Notes: generated by a model from the sequence alone, not told the origin. DNA of 64,000 bases from Brevibacterium linens ATCC 9172 (GCF_900169165.1 NZ_FXYY01000010.1:62001-126000); one strand, 5' to 3'. Counted from the first letter of the stretch, positions 1-9,438 are shown. Numbers and translations are program-made.

Positions 1-109
1 TCGGCCCAGCGTTCGACGCACCGACGGTGACGACGCGGACATTTCTCACAGGATCAGCGGGTGAGGAGCCCGTTCAGGGGTGTTGCCCGGGCGGCGCGAG
101 TTGAGCACC

Positions 110-736
110 CTATTGAGCGAGCAGACCCCGTTCGGACAGGTCCGTGCGCAGCGAGGCGGCTCCTGAGAACACGTGGCCGATGAAGCCGAGGCGTTGTGCT
201 GCCTCCACATTGGCGGGCAGATCATCGACGAAGACCGTCCGGGCCGGGTCGAGATCGAATCGGTCCCGAGTCAGTTCGAAGATCGCCGGATCGGGTTTGA
301 CCAGCCCGACTTCACCCGAGACGACGATGTCTTCGAGTTCGCTGATCGCAGGCGCGACGACGGGGGCATGGTGGATGGTCTCAGCCGACCAGTTCGAGAG
401 CCCGAGCAGGCGGACGCCGGCGGTCTTGAGATCTGCGACGATCTCGGCCATGCCGTCGATCGGACCGGTCAGGGATTTGTCGAAGTTCTCGTAGTAGCCG
501 GCGACGATCTCACCGTGGCGGGGGTCCGCCTCGGCGGCTCGGGCGACGATATCGGTGATCGAAACGCCGGAGTCAGCTGCGGTATTGAGCGTGGGGAAGT
601 CGGCCGCCTCGGCGAAGGAATGCCATTCATCGGCACTCATACGATCGGCCAGAGGCCCTGTCTGATCCCAGCCGATGAGCACATTGCCGAGGTCGAAGAC
701 GATGGTCGTCGGGGTCGGGCGATCGGGTTCGGTCAT
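110..736 (-). CDS. HAD-superfamily hydrolase, YihX-like
   Basis: Predicted cytosolic phosphatase of the haloacid dehalogenase superfamily, 208 aa. Motif I is FDLGNVL with the nucleophile Asp15; the second acidic position is Asn, as in YihX/epoxide-hydrolase-like members. Motif II is LGLSNWS (about residue 115), motif III is the Lys in VGLVKPDP, and motif IV is VFVDDLP (about residue 170). Family members dephosphorylate small phosphorylated metabolites; the substrate cannot be read from sequence. The ATG at 734-736 is the only start that keeps motif I at the usual distance from the N-terminus. It is divergent from the acetyltransferase at 835. Confidence 0.9.
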   Translation of the reverse strand: MTEPDRPTPTTIVFDLGNVLIGWDQTGPLADRMSADEWHSFAEAADFPTLNTAADSGVSITDIVARAAEADPRHGEIVAGYYENFDKSLTGPIDGMAEIVADLKTAGVRLLGLSNWSAETIHHAPVVAPAISELEDIVVSGEVGLVKPDPAIFELTRDRFDLDPARTVFVDDLPANVEAAQRLGFIGHVFSGAASLRTDLSERGLLAQ

Positions 737-834
737 GGGCCACCACCTGTTATCGGCATCCTGGAGTCAAACCCCACGCTACCCGGAGCCGACGGACCAT
801 TGTGGATTCGGTCCGGCTGGCCTAGGTTGGTTTC

Positions 835-1479
835 ATGATCGGCTACCCGCCACTGCAGATTCGGGTGAGGACGCCCCGACTCGAGCTCGTCGGTGCCAGT
901 GATGAGAGGTTGGCGGAGCTTGCCCCGCTGGTCCGCGACGGCAAGGTCTTCGCGGAACCCGCTCCCTACGATGATCCGATGTCGTTCTACGAATCCGACA
1001 CGGACGTGCGGGTGAGCAGGTGGCTCCAGAGTGTGTGGCGCGGACGCGGGCGATTCTCTCCCGCCGAGTTCCGGTTGGCGTTCGCCGTCATCGTCGACGG
1101 TGAGCCCGTGGGGATGCAGGACCTCATTGCCGAGAAGTTCGATACCTGCGGCACCTTCGCCTCCTTCTCCTGGCTGTCGACGGATGTGCGTGGTCGCGGC
1201 CTCGGCACGGAGATGCGCAGTGCTCTGCTGCATCTCGCGTTCGCCGGACTCGGGGCGAGAGAGGCCGGTTCCGATGCCTTCGTCGACAACGTCGGGTCGA
1301 ACCGAGTATCCGAGAACCTGGGTTACGAGCACAACGGCGTCGAATGGGACATCCGCCGAGGCGAGCCGGGCCTCCTCCAACGTTGGCGCCTGACCCGCGA
1401 AGCGTGGGAAACCAGACGGCGGAACGACATCGACCTCACCGGAGTCGAGGACTTCTGCACTTTCCTAGCCCACCACTAA
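835..1479 (+). CDS. GNAT-family N-acetyltransferase
   Basis: Predicted acetyl-CoA-dependent N-acetyltransferase of the RimJ/RimL-like GNAT type, 214 aa. It starts with RTPRLELVGASD (residues 12-23), typical of this subfamily. The acetyl-CoA pyrophosphate loop is DVRGRGLGTEM (around residues 122-132), and SDAFVDNVGSNRVSENLGY is the usual C-terminal strand/helix where a side chain meets the acceptor site. The acceptor (protein, amino acid or small amine) is unknown. The TAA stop lies inside the left arm of the palindrome at 1478-1543, so the mRNA ends in that structure. Confidence 0.9.
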   Translation: MIGYPPLQIRVRTPRLELVGASDERLAELAPLVRDGKVFAEPAPYDDPMSFYESDTDVRVSRWLQSVWRGRGRFSPAEFRLAFAVIVDGEPVGMQDLIAEKFDTCGTFASFSWLSTDVRGRGLGTEMRSALLHLAFAGLGAREAGSDAFVDNVGSNRVSENLGYEHNGVEWDIRRGEPGLLQRWRLTREAWETRRRNDIDLTGVEDFCTFLAHH

Positions 1480-1543
1480 TTGCTACCTGACGGCGGCCCA
1501 GCAACCTCTCGCGAGGTATCTGGGCCCCCGTCAGGTAGCAATT
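1478..1543. repeat. 66-bp nested palindrome, REP/MITE-like
   Basis: Three nested inverted repeats on one axis. The outer arms 1478-1493 and 1528-1543 are a perfect 16-bp match. After one mismatched pair (1494/1527), 1495-1501 pairs with 1520-1526 (7 bp). The loop holds ACCTC/GAGGT (1504-1508/1513-1517) around TCGC. The left arm shares the stop codon of the acetyltransferase gene. There is no U-tract, and a separate terminator follows at once, so a dispersed palindromic repeat is a better reading than a simple terminator. No second copy seen in this window. Confidence 0.75.
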
Positions 1544-1556
1544 GGGGAGGAGACGA

Positions 1557-1601
1557 CAGCGACCCTGCGTTCACACCAAGTGGGTGAACGCAGGGTCGCT
1601 G
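1557..1601. terminator. Bidirectional terminator hairpin
   Basis: Perfect 18-bp inverted repeat (1557-1574 with 1584-1601) around a 9-nt loop, between the acetyltransferase gene (+) and the cold-shock gene (-). A further 9-bp hairpin (1624-1632/1636-1644, loop CAA) overlaps the stop codon of the cold-shock gene. Together they should end transcription from both sides. Confidence 0.75.
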
Positions 1602-1641
1602 GTGAATCTCAGAAGTCTCTAGGTGAGACTCTCAAAGAGTC

Positions 1642-1845
1642 TCAGAGGCCGCGGACGCGAGTCGCCTGCAGGCCCTTGGAGCCCATCTCCGAGTCGAACT
1701 CGACGTTCTGACCCTCGGTGAGCTCGCGGTAGCCGGAGGCTTCGATCGCGGAGAAGTGAGTGAACACGTCAGCCGAACCGTCGTCAGGCTGGATGAATCC
1801 GAAACCCTTTTCCGCGTTGAACCATTTCACGGTACCTGTTGCCAT
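1642..1845 (-). CDS. Cold-shock protein, CspA family
   Basis: A 67-aa single-stranded nucleic-acid binding beta-barrel protein, the usual length for CspA. RNP1 is KGFGFI (13-18) and RNP2 is VFTHF (27-31), where most homologues have VFVHF. Acts in the cytosol as an RNA chaperone that melts mRNA structure. The start ATG at 1843-1845 has an AAGGA-like site in an A/T-rich stretch just upstream. The upstream gap is long, as expected for a csp gene with a regulatory 5' leader. Confidence 0.95.
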   Translation of the reverse strand: MATGTVKWFNAEKGFGFIQPDDGSADVFTHFSAIEASGYRELTEGQNVEFDSEMGSKGLQATRVRGL

Positions 1846-2394
1846 AATCTTTGTATCCTTATTTTTTAACTGATGACCGCTGCTGCGATCGTGATGGTCG
1901 AACCCATTGCTGGATCCGGCTTTCCCGCTGGCTGGACTGGATCTTCAGACGCAGATCCAACGAAAACTTGTGGGTGAACCGAGGACTCGGAATCGAAGGT
2001 GAGGGTGAGTTCTCTGATGTGAGGTCTCTGTCTCAGACGAAATCGTGGGGATACTCGGTTTCGATCATGCACTCGAAGGTGCTGGACGGAAGTCGAAAAA
2101 CGACTGAACTGGGAAAAATCATGAGGGGCGCGGAAGGCAGGCACGCGCCGACGGGCAAACACATGGTGACGAGCGAATCTACCTGCTCTTCAGACACCAT
2201 CTGCTCCGCACATTTCTGTACGAGAACGATTCCAGCTTAACAGAGCGATCGCACTGTTGGTGATTTCGGGCGATCTATTTCAATCGAGAGATGGCACACG
2301 GTTTTATGCACACGACCGCGCCAGTGTTTAGGATTGTATACATTCCGTTTTGTATGCAATCCGTCGTGACCCCGGACGCAGGAGCACCCGAACC
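1846..2394. other. Intergenic, probable csp 5' leader
   Basis: About 550 bp between the divergent cold-shock and LCP genes. No convincing protein: the short frames here have unlikely composition. On the minus strand the last ~20 nt before the csp start are A/T-rich. Csp mRNAs commonly carry long structured leaders, so part of this stretch is probably that leader (inference). The inverted repeat at 2331-2362 is listed separately. Confidence 0.5.
2331..2362. promoter_or_regulatory. 12-bp inverted repeat, candidate operator of LCP gene
   Basis: Arms 2331-2342 and 2351-2362 pair with one mismatch around an 8-nt spacer. Each arm holds TGTATACA or TGTATGCA, a core resembling GntR-type operators (TTGTATACAA). 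It lies about 33 bp upstream of the GTG at 2395, where a repressor could block the promoter. Which regulator binds is unknown. Confidence 0.45.
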
Positions 2395-3297
2395 GTGGAC
2401 AACGAAGAATCGTCACCGCCGCCAGGACCCCGCCGACAGCGACGCCTCGCCGCGAAGTACCGGCGCCGGCGCACCTTCGTCGCCGTGGCCGCGGTCCTCA
2501 TCATCGGCGCCCCCGTGACGATCGCGGTGGCGGTGCACAACCTCGGCGCGAACATCGCCTCCTCACCGCTGCGCGCCCACGGCGGCGACGTCCCCGAGAA
2601 GCTCACCGATGAGACGAACGTCCTCATCATCGGATCCGACACTCGCGATCTCGAGTCGGCAAAGGATGCCTCCGATGATTCGGGCTCGGATTCCGAAGCG
2701 AACTCCGGGGCCGCCTCGGCGAAGGGATTCGGCAGCGCCGAAGGGGCTCGCAGCGATGCGATGATCCTCGCCCACGTCGCCGCCGATGGCGACCGCATCG
2801 ACGCCGTGCAGATCCCACGTGACACGATCATGGACATTCCCGCCTGCGACGACACCGGCCACGGAGCCACAGAGGCCACACACGGAATGATCAACTCGGC
2901 CCTCAACGCCGGACCCGCCTGTTCGGTCTCCGCCGCCGAGGTGCTCACCGGAGTGCGCGTCGACCACTTCATCAACGTCGACTTCGACGGATTCTCAGCG
3001 ATCGTCGACGCACTCGACGGGATCACCGTCGACCTCGACGAACCGCTCACCGACCCCAAGGCGAACCTCGACTTGCCCGCAGGCCACCAGACCATCGGCG
3101 GCGACGACGCCCTCGCTCTGGCCCGGACACGGCACGCCGTGGGCGATGGCAGCGACATCTCACGGATGGGCAACCAGCAGATGGTCATGGAAGCCATCAT
3201 CGACCGCGCCAAGAGCGGCCAGGTCCTCACCCGGCCCGACCGCCTCTACGGATTGCTCGACGCCGTGACCTCGCCGATCGCCGACGTCCTCGACTGA
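2395..3297 (+). CDS. LCP-family (LytR-CpsA-Psr) cell-wall glycopolymer ligase
   Basis: Predicted membrane-anchored phosphotransferase that attaches polyprenyl-linked glycopolymers to peptidoglycan, 300 aa. A basic N-terminus (residues 12-26) precedes one membrane segment (about 28-48), then the extracytoplasmic LCP domain with LIIGSDTR, ARSDAMILAH and the IPRDT lipid-pocket motif. A Ser/Asp/Glu-rich insertion follows LIIGSDTR. GTG 2395 is chosen over TTG 2350 because a GGAG site (2381-2384) lies 10 nt upstream and the membrane segment then follows a normal cytosolic tail. It stands alone, so its glycopolymer is unknown. Confidence 0.88.
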   Translation: MDNEESSPPPGPRRQRRLAAKYRRRRTFVAVAAVLIIGAPVTIAVAVHNLGANIASSPLRAHGGDVPEKLTDETNVLIIGSDTRDLESAKDASDDSGSDSEANSGAASAKGFGSAEGARSDAMILAHVAADGDRIDAVQIPRDTIMDIPACDDTGHGATEATHGMINSALNAGPACSVSAAEVLTGVRVDHFINVDFDGFSAIVDALDGITVDLDEPLTDPKANLDLPAGHQTIGGDDALALARTRHAVGDGSDISRMGNQQMVMEAIIDRAKSGQVLTRPDRLYGLLDAVTSPIADVLD

Positions 3298-3350
3298 GTC
3301 AACCCCCTCCGTCCAGGCGATATTCATCTGCGGCTCCTAGACTGGCCGAC

Positions 3351-3788
3351 ATGTCTACGATCGAAATCACGCAAGACAACTTCGAGTCGACCATCAACGA
3401 CAACGAGATCATCCTCCTCGACTTCTGGGCCGATTGGTGCGGCCCCTGCAAACAGTTCGCCCCGGTCTACGAACAGGCCGCCGAGGCCAACCCCGACATC
3501 GTCTTCGGCAAGATCGACACCGAAGCCCAACAGCAGCTGGCCGGACTCTTCTCGATCACCTCCATCCCGACCCTCGTCGCCTTCCGCCAGGGCATCGTCG
3601 TCTTCGCCCAGCCCGGCGCGCTCGCCGCCCCGCAGCTCGAACAGGTCATCACCGCAGTCAAGGGTCTCGATATGGACGAAGTCCGTGCCGAACTGGCCAA
3701 GCAGGAAGCCGCCGCTGCCGCAGAGACCGACGGCGCGGACGGTGCCGCCCCCGATTCGATCCCCGCCGATCCGGGCGTCGACAAGTGA
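3351..3788 (+). CDS. trxA: Thioredoxin
   Basis: A 145-aa thiol-disulfide oxidoreductase. The fold starts at the N-terminus with the active site WCGPC at residues 29-33 and the cis-proline motif SIPTLVAF (about 71-78). After the domain (to about residue 105) comes an Ala/Asp-rich acidic tail of about 40 residues, probably disordered, that ordinary ~108-aa thioredoxins lack. Its stop overlaps the GTG of the methyltransferase (GTGA), so the two are translationally coupled. Cytosolic; electrons would come from thioredoxin reductase, not in this window. Confidence 0.93.
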   Translation: MSTIEITQDNFESTINDNEIILLDFWADWCGPCKQFAPVYEQAAEANPDIVFGKIDTEAQQQLAGLFSITSIPTLVAFRQGIVVFAQPGALAAPQLEQVITAVKGLDMDEVRAELAKQEAAAAAETDGADGAAPDSIPADPGVDK

Positions 3789-4501
3789 CCGCAACCAGCA
3801 GCCACAACGACCACTCCCACCCCGACAACGCCGACAACTCAGGCGTGCCCGATTCCGTGGCCGCCTGGGAAGAGCGCTACGCCGAGGCCGACGACGCCAT
3901 CTGGTCCGGCAACCCGAACGAGGCCCTCGTGGCCGTCGTCTCCGAAATGACCCCCGGCCGCGTCCTCGACGTCGGCTGCGGTGAAGGCGCTGACATCGTC
4001 TGGATGGCCGAGAACGGCTGGGACGCCACCGGCATCGACCTGTCGACCACAGCCATCGACCGTGCCCTCGGGGCTGCCGAATCCCGTGGAGCCACCGCCG
4101 AATTCGTTGTCGCCGACGTCTCCACCTGGGAACCGGAGGACCCCGATCGCCGAGGCGGCTTCGACCTCGTCACGGGATCCTTCCTCCACACCCGGTTGCC
4201 GGACACCCGGGAAGAGCTCCTCACCCGCGTCGCCGCCCACGTGGCACCGGGCGGGGCACTCCTCCTCGTCTCCCACGCGACGATGCCTCCGTGGGCCGCC
4301 GAACACAGCGAGAAGTTCGAACACGGCATGGACCACCACCATGAGCTGGTCAGCCCGAACGGAGACTTCGCCCTCCTCATCGGCGCCAGCCCTGACCGGT
4401 GGGAGATCGAACTCGCCGACACCCGCACCCGAGAAGCGACCTCCCCGTCGGGCGAGCCCGCCGAACTCGAGGACGCAATCCTCCTGGCCCGTCGGGTCTG
4501 A
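3785..4501 (+). CDS. Class I SAM-dependent methyltransferase
   Basis: A 238-aa methyltransferase. The SAM-binding motif I is RVLDVGCGEGADI (about residues 58-70), followed by TGIDLS (motif II) and FDLVTGSFLHT (motif III/IV). Layout and size resemble TehB/TPMT-like enzymes that methylate small thiols or metalloid oxyanions, but the substrate cannot be fixed. GTG 3785 overlaps the thioredoxin stop; upstream in-frame sequence is the shadow of trxA. The His/Asp-rich residues 5-20 may be a disordered or metal-binding lead. Confidence 0.85.
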   Translation: MTATSSHNDHSHPDNADNSGVPDSVAAWEERYAEADDAIWSGNPNEALVAVVSEMTPGRVLDVGCGEGADIVWMAENGWDATGIDLSTTAIDRALGAAESRGATAEFVVADVSTWEPEDPDRRGGFDLVTGSFLHTRLPDTREELLTRVAAHVAPGGALLLVSHATMPPWAAEHSEKFEHGMDHHHELVSPNGDFALLIGASPDRWEIELADTRTREATSPSGEPAELEDAILLARRV

Positions 4502-4544
4502 ACCAGGCGACCTCAACCAGGGGACCCGAACCCGGCACCCAACA

Positions 4545-4588
4545 CCGAGGCGGCTGCGCAGTCGATCATGACCGCGCAGCCGCCTCGG
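4545..4588 (+). terminator. Hairpin terminator after trxA-methyltransferase
   Basis: 15-bp perfect inverted repeat (4545-4559 with 4574-4588) with a 14-nt loop, 44 bp after the methyltransferase stop and 90 bp before fdhA. Right arm and adjoining base contain one copy of the dispersed 10-mer described in the findings. Confidence 0.7.
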
Positions 4589-4678
4589 CGAACCGGGTGA
4601 TTCCCACCTCCTGGGACGAGGCCGAAAACCCGGTCTCACCTGGTGCATTTCCGCCCGCTGAGGGGCTAAGGTGGTGCC

Positions 4679-7600
4679 ATGGCTCGGTTCAGCTTCCTCG
4701 AGTGGCCGGTACTCCGGCAATTCCGCACGTCTGACAAGACGGGACGCGGTGAATCCGTTGTGTCCCAGCAGACCCGAGACACCACCCCACGCACGGTCAC
4801 GGCCGATAAGGTCGTCCAATCCGTGTGCCCGTACTGCGCTGTCGGCTGCGGGCAGAAGATCTTCGTCAAGGACGACAAGGTCGTGCAGATCGAAGGCGAC
4901 CCGGACTCACCGATCTCGCGCGGCCGCCTGTGCCCGAAGGGCGCAGCCAGCGAACAGCTCGTCAACGCCCCCGGTCGCGTCACCGACGTCCTCTACCGGG
5001 CCCCGAAGGCCAAGGACTGGACGAAGATCGACCTGTCGACCGCGATCGACATGATCGCCGACCGATTCATCGACGCCCGCCGCAACCACTGGGAAGACGT
5101 CGACGACAAAGGCCACCCGCTGCGGCGGACGATGGGCATCGCCAGCCTCGGCGGAGCGACGATCGACAACGAGGAGAACTACCTCGCCAAGAAGCTCTAC
5201 ACCGCAGCCGGGGCGATACAGATCGAGAACCAGGCGCGTATTTGACACTCCGCCACCGTTCCCAGTCTGGGAACCTCGTTCGGGCGCGGCGGCGCCACTC
5301 AACCCGTCCAGGATATGGCGAATGCGGACTGCATCATCATCCAGGGTTCCAATATGGCCGAGTGCCACCCCGTGGGCTTCCAATGGGTGAGTGAAGCCAA
5401 GGCCCGTGGTGCCCGCATCATCCACGTCGATCCTCGTTTCACGCGCACCACCGCGATCGCCGATAAGCATGTGCCCATCCGGGCCGGCTCCGACATCGTG
5501 CTGCTCGGTGCGCTCATCAACCGTGCCCTGACCGAGGGACGCTACTTCGACGAGTACGTGCGCGCCTACACCAACGCCGCGAACTTCATCAGCGACGACT
5601 ATGTCGACACCGAGGATCTCGACGGACTGTTCTCCGGGTTCGACCCGGACACGAACTCGTACGAGAACTCGACGTGTTCGTATCAGACGGATGAGCACGG
5701 TGCACCGCTGAAGGACCCCAGCCTGAAAGACCCGAAGTCGGTCTTCCAGATCCTCCGCCGCCACTATTCGCGCTACACGCCCGAGATGGTCGAGGAGAAC
5801 TGCGGAATCAGACCCGCAGACTTCGACTACCTCTACGAATCGGTGACCGAGAACTCGGGCCGGGAACGGACCACGTGCTTCGCCTACGCGGTCGGCTGGA
5901 CCCAGCACAGCCTCGGCGCGCAATTCATCCGCACCGCGTCGATCCTCCAGCTGCTGCTGGGCAACATGGGTCGCCCAGGCGGCGGAATCATGGCGCTGCG
6001 CGGGCACGCGACGATCCAGGGATCGACCGATATCCCGACCCTGTTCAATCTGCTGCCCGGCTACCTGCCGATGCCCAGCGCCGCAGTCCACGACACCTTC
6101 GACGACTATGTTGCCGCCGTCGGCACCCCGGAGACCCACAAGGGCTACTGGGCCAACGGTCGTGCCTACGCCACCAGCCTGCTCAAGGCCTGGTGGGGTG
6201 ATGCGGCCACGCAGGACAACGACTTCGCCTTCGACTATCTGCCGCGCATCAACGGCGCCCACGGCACCTACCAGACGCAGGTGCGCATGCTCAATGATGG
6301 TGTGGACGGGTACTTCCTGCTCGGGCAGAACCCGGCCGTGGGCTCGGCCAACGGGCGCATGCAGCGGATGGCGATGAGCCACCTGAAGTGGATGGTCGTC
6401 CGCGACTTCAGCCTCATCGAATCCGCCACCTGGTGGAAGGACGGCCCCGAGATCGAGACCGGGGAGCTGAAGACCGAGGATATCGACACCGAGATGTTCT
6501 TCCTGCCCGCGGCCAACCACACGGAGAAAGCCGGCACATTCACGCAGACCCAACGTCTCGTGCAGTGGCGCCACAAGGCCGTCAACCCGCCCGGGGACGC
6601 ACAGAGCGAACTCGACTTCTTCTACGAACTCGGCCGAGCCGTGCGCGAGAAGCTGAAAGACTCCGACGACCCCCGCGATCGGCCGCTGCTCGACATGACC
6701 TGGGACTACCCCGTCGATGAGGAGGGCGAAGTCGACGCGGAGGCAGTCGTCAAGGAGATCAACGGCTACTTCATCGGCGGCGACCGCGACGGCGAGCCCT
6801 TGGAGAACTTCAACCAGATGACCGACGACGGGGCCACCGCCGGCGGCTGCTGGATCTACGCCGGCGTCTACGCGGGAGGCCAGAACATGGCTGCCCGCCG
6901 CAAACCGCGGGATGAGCAGGACGAAACCGCCGCCGAATGGGCGTGGGCATGGCCGGCGAACCGTCGGATCCTGTACAACCGTGCCTCGGCCGCGCCCGAT
7001 GGAACTCCCTGGTCGGAGCGGAAGAAGTTCGTCTGGTGGGACGACGAGGCCGGGAAGTGGACGGGCAAGGACGTGCCCGACTTCCCGATCGACCGCGCAC
7101 CGGCGGCCAAGTCGGATCAGGCCTACGGGGGCCCGGCACACCTTGACGGCGACGATCCATTCATCATGCAGGCCGATGGAAAGGGGTGGCTGTTCGCGCC
7201 CAGCGGCATGGTCGACGGTCCGATGCCCACGCACTACGAGCCGCAGGAATCGACGGTGTCGAACCCGCTGTACTCCCAGCAGAACAGCCCGACCCGGATG
7301 GTCATGCGCCGTGAGGACAACCTGTCCGCACCCGGTGCCGGGGTGCCCGGATCCGAGGTCTTCCCCTACGTGTTCACGACCTACCGGCTCACCGAGCACC
7401 ACACCGCCGGAGGCATGTCCCGGTGGCTGCCGTACCTGTCGGAGCTGCAGCCGGAGATGTTCTGCGAGATCTCACCGGAACTCGCCGCCGAGGTGGGACT
7501 CGAGCCCTACGGCTGGGCCACCCTGGTCTCCCCGCGGGCGGCGATCGAGGCCCGTGTGCTCGTGACGAAGCGGATGACCCCGCTGACCATCGGGGGGAAG

Positions 7601-8311
7601 ACCGTCCACCAGATCGGTCTGCCCTATCACTGGGGCGTGGGCGGTCAGGGAGCCGTCGTCGAAGGCGACTCCGCCAACGACCTGCTCGGAGTGACGATGG
7701 ACCCCAACGTCTACATCCAGAACAGCAAATACGTGGCCGGAACGATCATGCCCGGCCGCCGTCCCCGCGGACCCGAACTCGTCGACTTCGTCGAGAAGTA
7801 CCAACGAGAGGCCGGGCTCAGCCCCGAATCCGGAAACCAGCAGGTCACGGTGTCCGCCGAGGATGTCGCAGCCGCCCATGGCACCGGGCAGGGCCGCAGC
7901 GCCGGTGGGCACGCTCACCGAGGCGGCGACTCGGCCGTCGGCGTCACCCCGGGCAGGACCCTGGACGGGGGACGGGATGGAGCCTCCGATCGGGACGGCA
8001 CGACCGCCTCGGCGAGGGGATCCGGCGAGGGCGACACCGACGCCTCGGCGACGGTCGCCAGTGCCGATGATCGCAGCGGTAGGATCACCATCGAACCCAC
8101 CGAGGCGACCGAACCCGCCGAGCCCACCGAACCTGCCGAACCCACCGAGACTGCGGTGTCGAACCGCGCCGACGACGGGGACCCCAGCGACGGCGACCCG
8201 GACCACGGACGGCATGCCGACGGCAGTGCGATCGCCGAAACCGAGGTGGCCGAGGCCGAAGCTCGCGCCCGCGCGGCCCGGGACCGGCAGGAGAACGAGG
8301 AGGAGGACTGA
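4679..8311 (+). CDS. fdhA: Formate dehydrogenase, selenocysteine-containing catalytic subunit
   Basis: Oxidises formate to CO2 at a molybdenum or tungsten bis-MGD centre. Of 1210 residues, Cys50, Cys53, Cys57 and Cys85 ligate the [4Fe-4S] cluster (CPYCAVGCG then LCPKG). Codon 189 is an in-frame TGA (5243-5245) between QARI and HSATV, exactly where FdnG/FdoG enzymes carry selenocysteine; both flanks share one frame and match the family. A SECIS-like hairpin follows. There is no twin-arginine signal, so it is probably cytosolic. The last ~150 residues, after the molybdopterin-dinucleotide domain, are an unusual acidic disordered tail with EPTEPAEPTE-type repeats. Automated calling would split it at the TGA. 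It overlaps fdhB by one base. Confidence 0.93.
5243..5274 (+). promoter_or_regulatory. UGA codon and SECIS-like hairpin of fdhA
   Basis: The TGA at 5243-5245 is followed, 12 nt on, by a perfect 7-bp stem (5258-5264 with 5268-5274). Drawn with a wider loop, the apex reads AGUCU, close to the GGUCU apex of the E. coli fdhF SECIS. Distance and apical G/U fit the bacterial SECIS bound by SelB. The genome encodes tRNA-Sec and SelA/B/D at 19-23.5 kb. Confidence 0.8.
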
Positions 8312-9438
8312 TGTCGACACCGACGATCGATGGGGGCGCGCTCGCGGACGGGCACTGGCACGATTCCGCGCACGGCCGTAAGGGATTCTTCACCGACACC
8401 TCGATCTGCATCGGCTGCAAGGCCTGCGAGGTCGCGTGCAAGGAGTGGAACCGCAACCCGCAGGACGGCACCTTCGAACTGCTCGGTTCCTCGTATGACA
8501 ACACGGGCAGTCTCGGGGCGAACACGTGGCGGCACGTCGCGTTCATCGAACAGGATTCCGACCGCATCGAGAAGGCCCGGGAATCCGGGCGCAAGCTCGT
8601 CAACCTCGGCATGCCCACAATCCGTCCGCGCACCGATGAGAACGCCGGTGCGCAGCCGCTGGATGGGGCCCTGGGTGCGGCGGCGGAAGGCCGGACCTCC
8701 GCCGGACTGCCGACGACTCCTGAACTGGGAGTCGACCTGTTGGCCCCCGGGGCACTGGAACCGACCGACCTGTCGAACGTCGATACGACGCCTCCGGACA
8801 CCGCTGACTTCCGCTGGCTGATGTCGTCTGACGTGTGCAAACACTGCACGCACGCCGGCTGCCTCGACGTGTGCCCGACCGGGGCGCTCTTCCGCACCGA
8901 ATTCGACACCGTCGTCGTCCAGAACGACGTCTGCAACGGCTGCGGCACCTGTGTGGCCGGCTGCCCCTTCGGCGTCATCGAACGCCGCGACGACGGCACG
9001 ATCAACACCCCCACCGACCGGGATGATCGCAAAGCCGCGGACATGGACGTGCCGAACGCGGGCACGGCGAACAAGTGCACCCTCTGCTATGACCGCCTCG
9101 TCGAGGGCCAGGAACCGGCATGTGCCCAGACATGCCCGACCCAGTCGATCAAGTTCGGCGACCGGGACGACATGGTCGACCAGGCACATGACCGCGTGGC
9201 CGAACTCCATGCGAAGGGACTGACCGAAGCTCGCCTGTACGGGGCGAACCCGAACGACGGAGTCGGCGGCACAGGGTCCGTGTTCCTCCTCCTCGACGAA
9301 CCCGAGGTCTACGGCCTGCCGCCGGACCCGCGGGTCGCGACGAAGGATCTGCCGAAGATGTACGCCAACGCCGGGATCGCGGCGCTGGGCATGGTCGCCG
9401 CCGCCGGACTCGCGTTCCTCGGGAGCCGCCGTTCATGA
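8311..9438 (+). CDS. fdhB: Formate dehydrogenase iron-sulfur subunit
   Basis: A 375-aa ferredoxin-like subunit that passes electrons from FdhA to the membrane subunit. Four Cys clusters are visible: CIGCKACEVACKEW (33-46), CKHCTHAGCLDVCP, CNGCGTCVAGCPFG, and CTLCYDR followed by CAQTCP, as in FdnH/FdoH. Between the first cluster and the rest lies an insertion of about 100 residues (roughly 55-160), partly low complexity. A C-terminal membrane segment (about 353-371, ending GSRRS) would anchor it. The start ATG shares its A with the fdhA stop, and the stop overlaps the next gene by 4 bp. Confidence 0.92.
   Translation: MSTPTIDGGALADGHWHDSAHGRKGFFTDTSICIGCKACEVACKEWNRNPQDGTFELLGSSYDNTGSLGANTWRHVAFIEQDSDRIEKARESGRKLVNLGMPTIRPRTDENAGAQPLDGALGAAAEGRTSAGLPTTPELGVDLLAPGALEPTDLSNVDTTPPDTADFRWLMSSDVCKHCTHAGCLDVCPTGALFRTEFDTVVVQNDVCNGCGTCVAGCPFGVIERRDDGTINTPTDRDDRKAADMDVPNAGTANKCTLCYDRLVEGQEPACAQTCPTQSIKFGDRDDMVDQAHDRVAELHAKGLTEARLYGANPNDGVGGTGSVFLLLDEPEVYGLPPDPRVATKDLPKMYANAGIAALGMVAAAGLAFLGSRRS

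Noticed and set aside
1851-2240. Open frames in the cold-shock leader on both strands
   Set aside because: Unlikely composition, no ribosome site, and the stretch fits a csp leader.
4679-4780. Tat signal peptide on FdhA
   Set aside because: No twin arginine and no hydrophobic stretch near the N-terminus.
5243-5245. TGA in fdhA as a nonsense mutation (pseudogene)
   Set aside because: It falls at the known Sec position, a SECIS-like hairpin follows, both flanks match the family in one frame, and all Sec genes are present.
4907-7402. Long open frame of 831 codons on the minus strand opposite fdhA
   Set aside because: Antisense shadow of GC-rich codons; no family pattern, and fdhA is certain.
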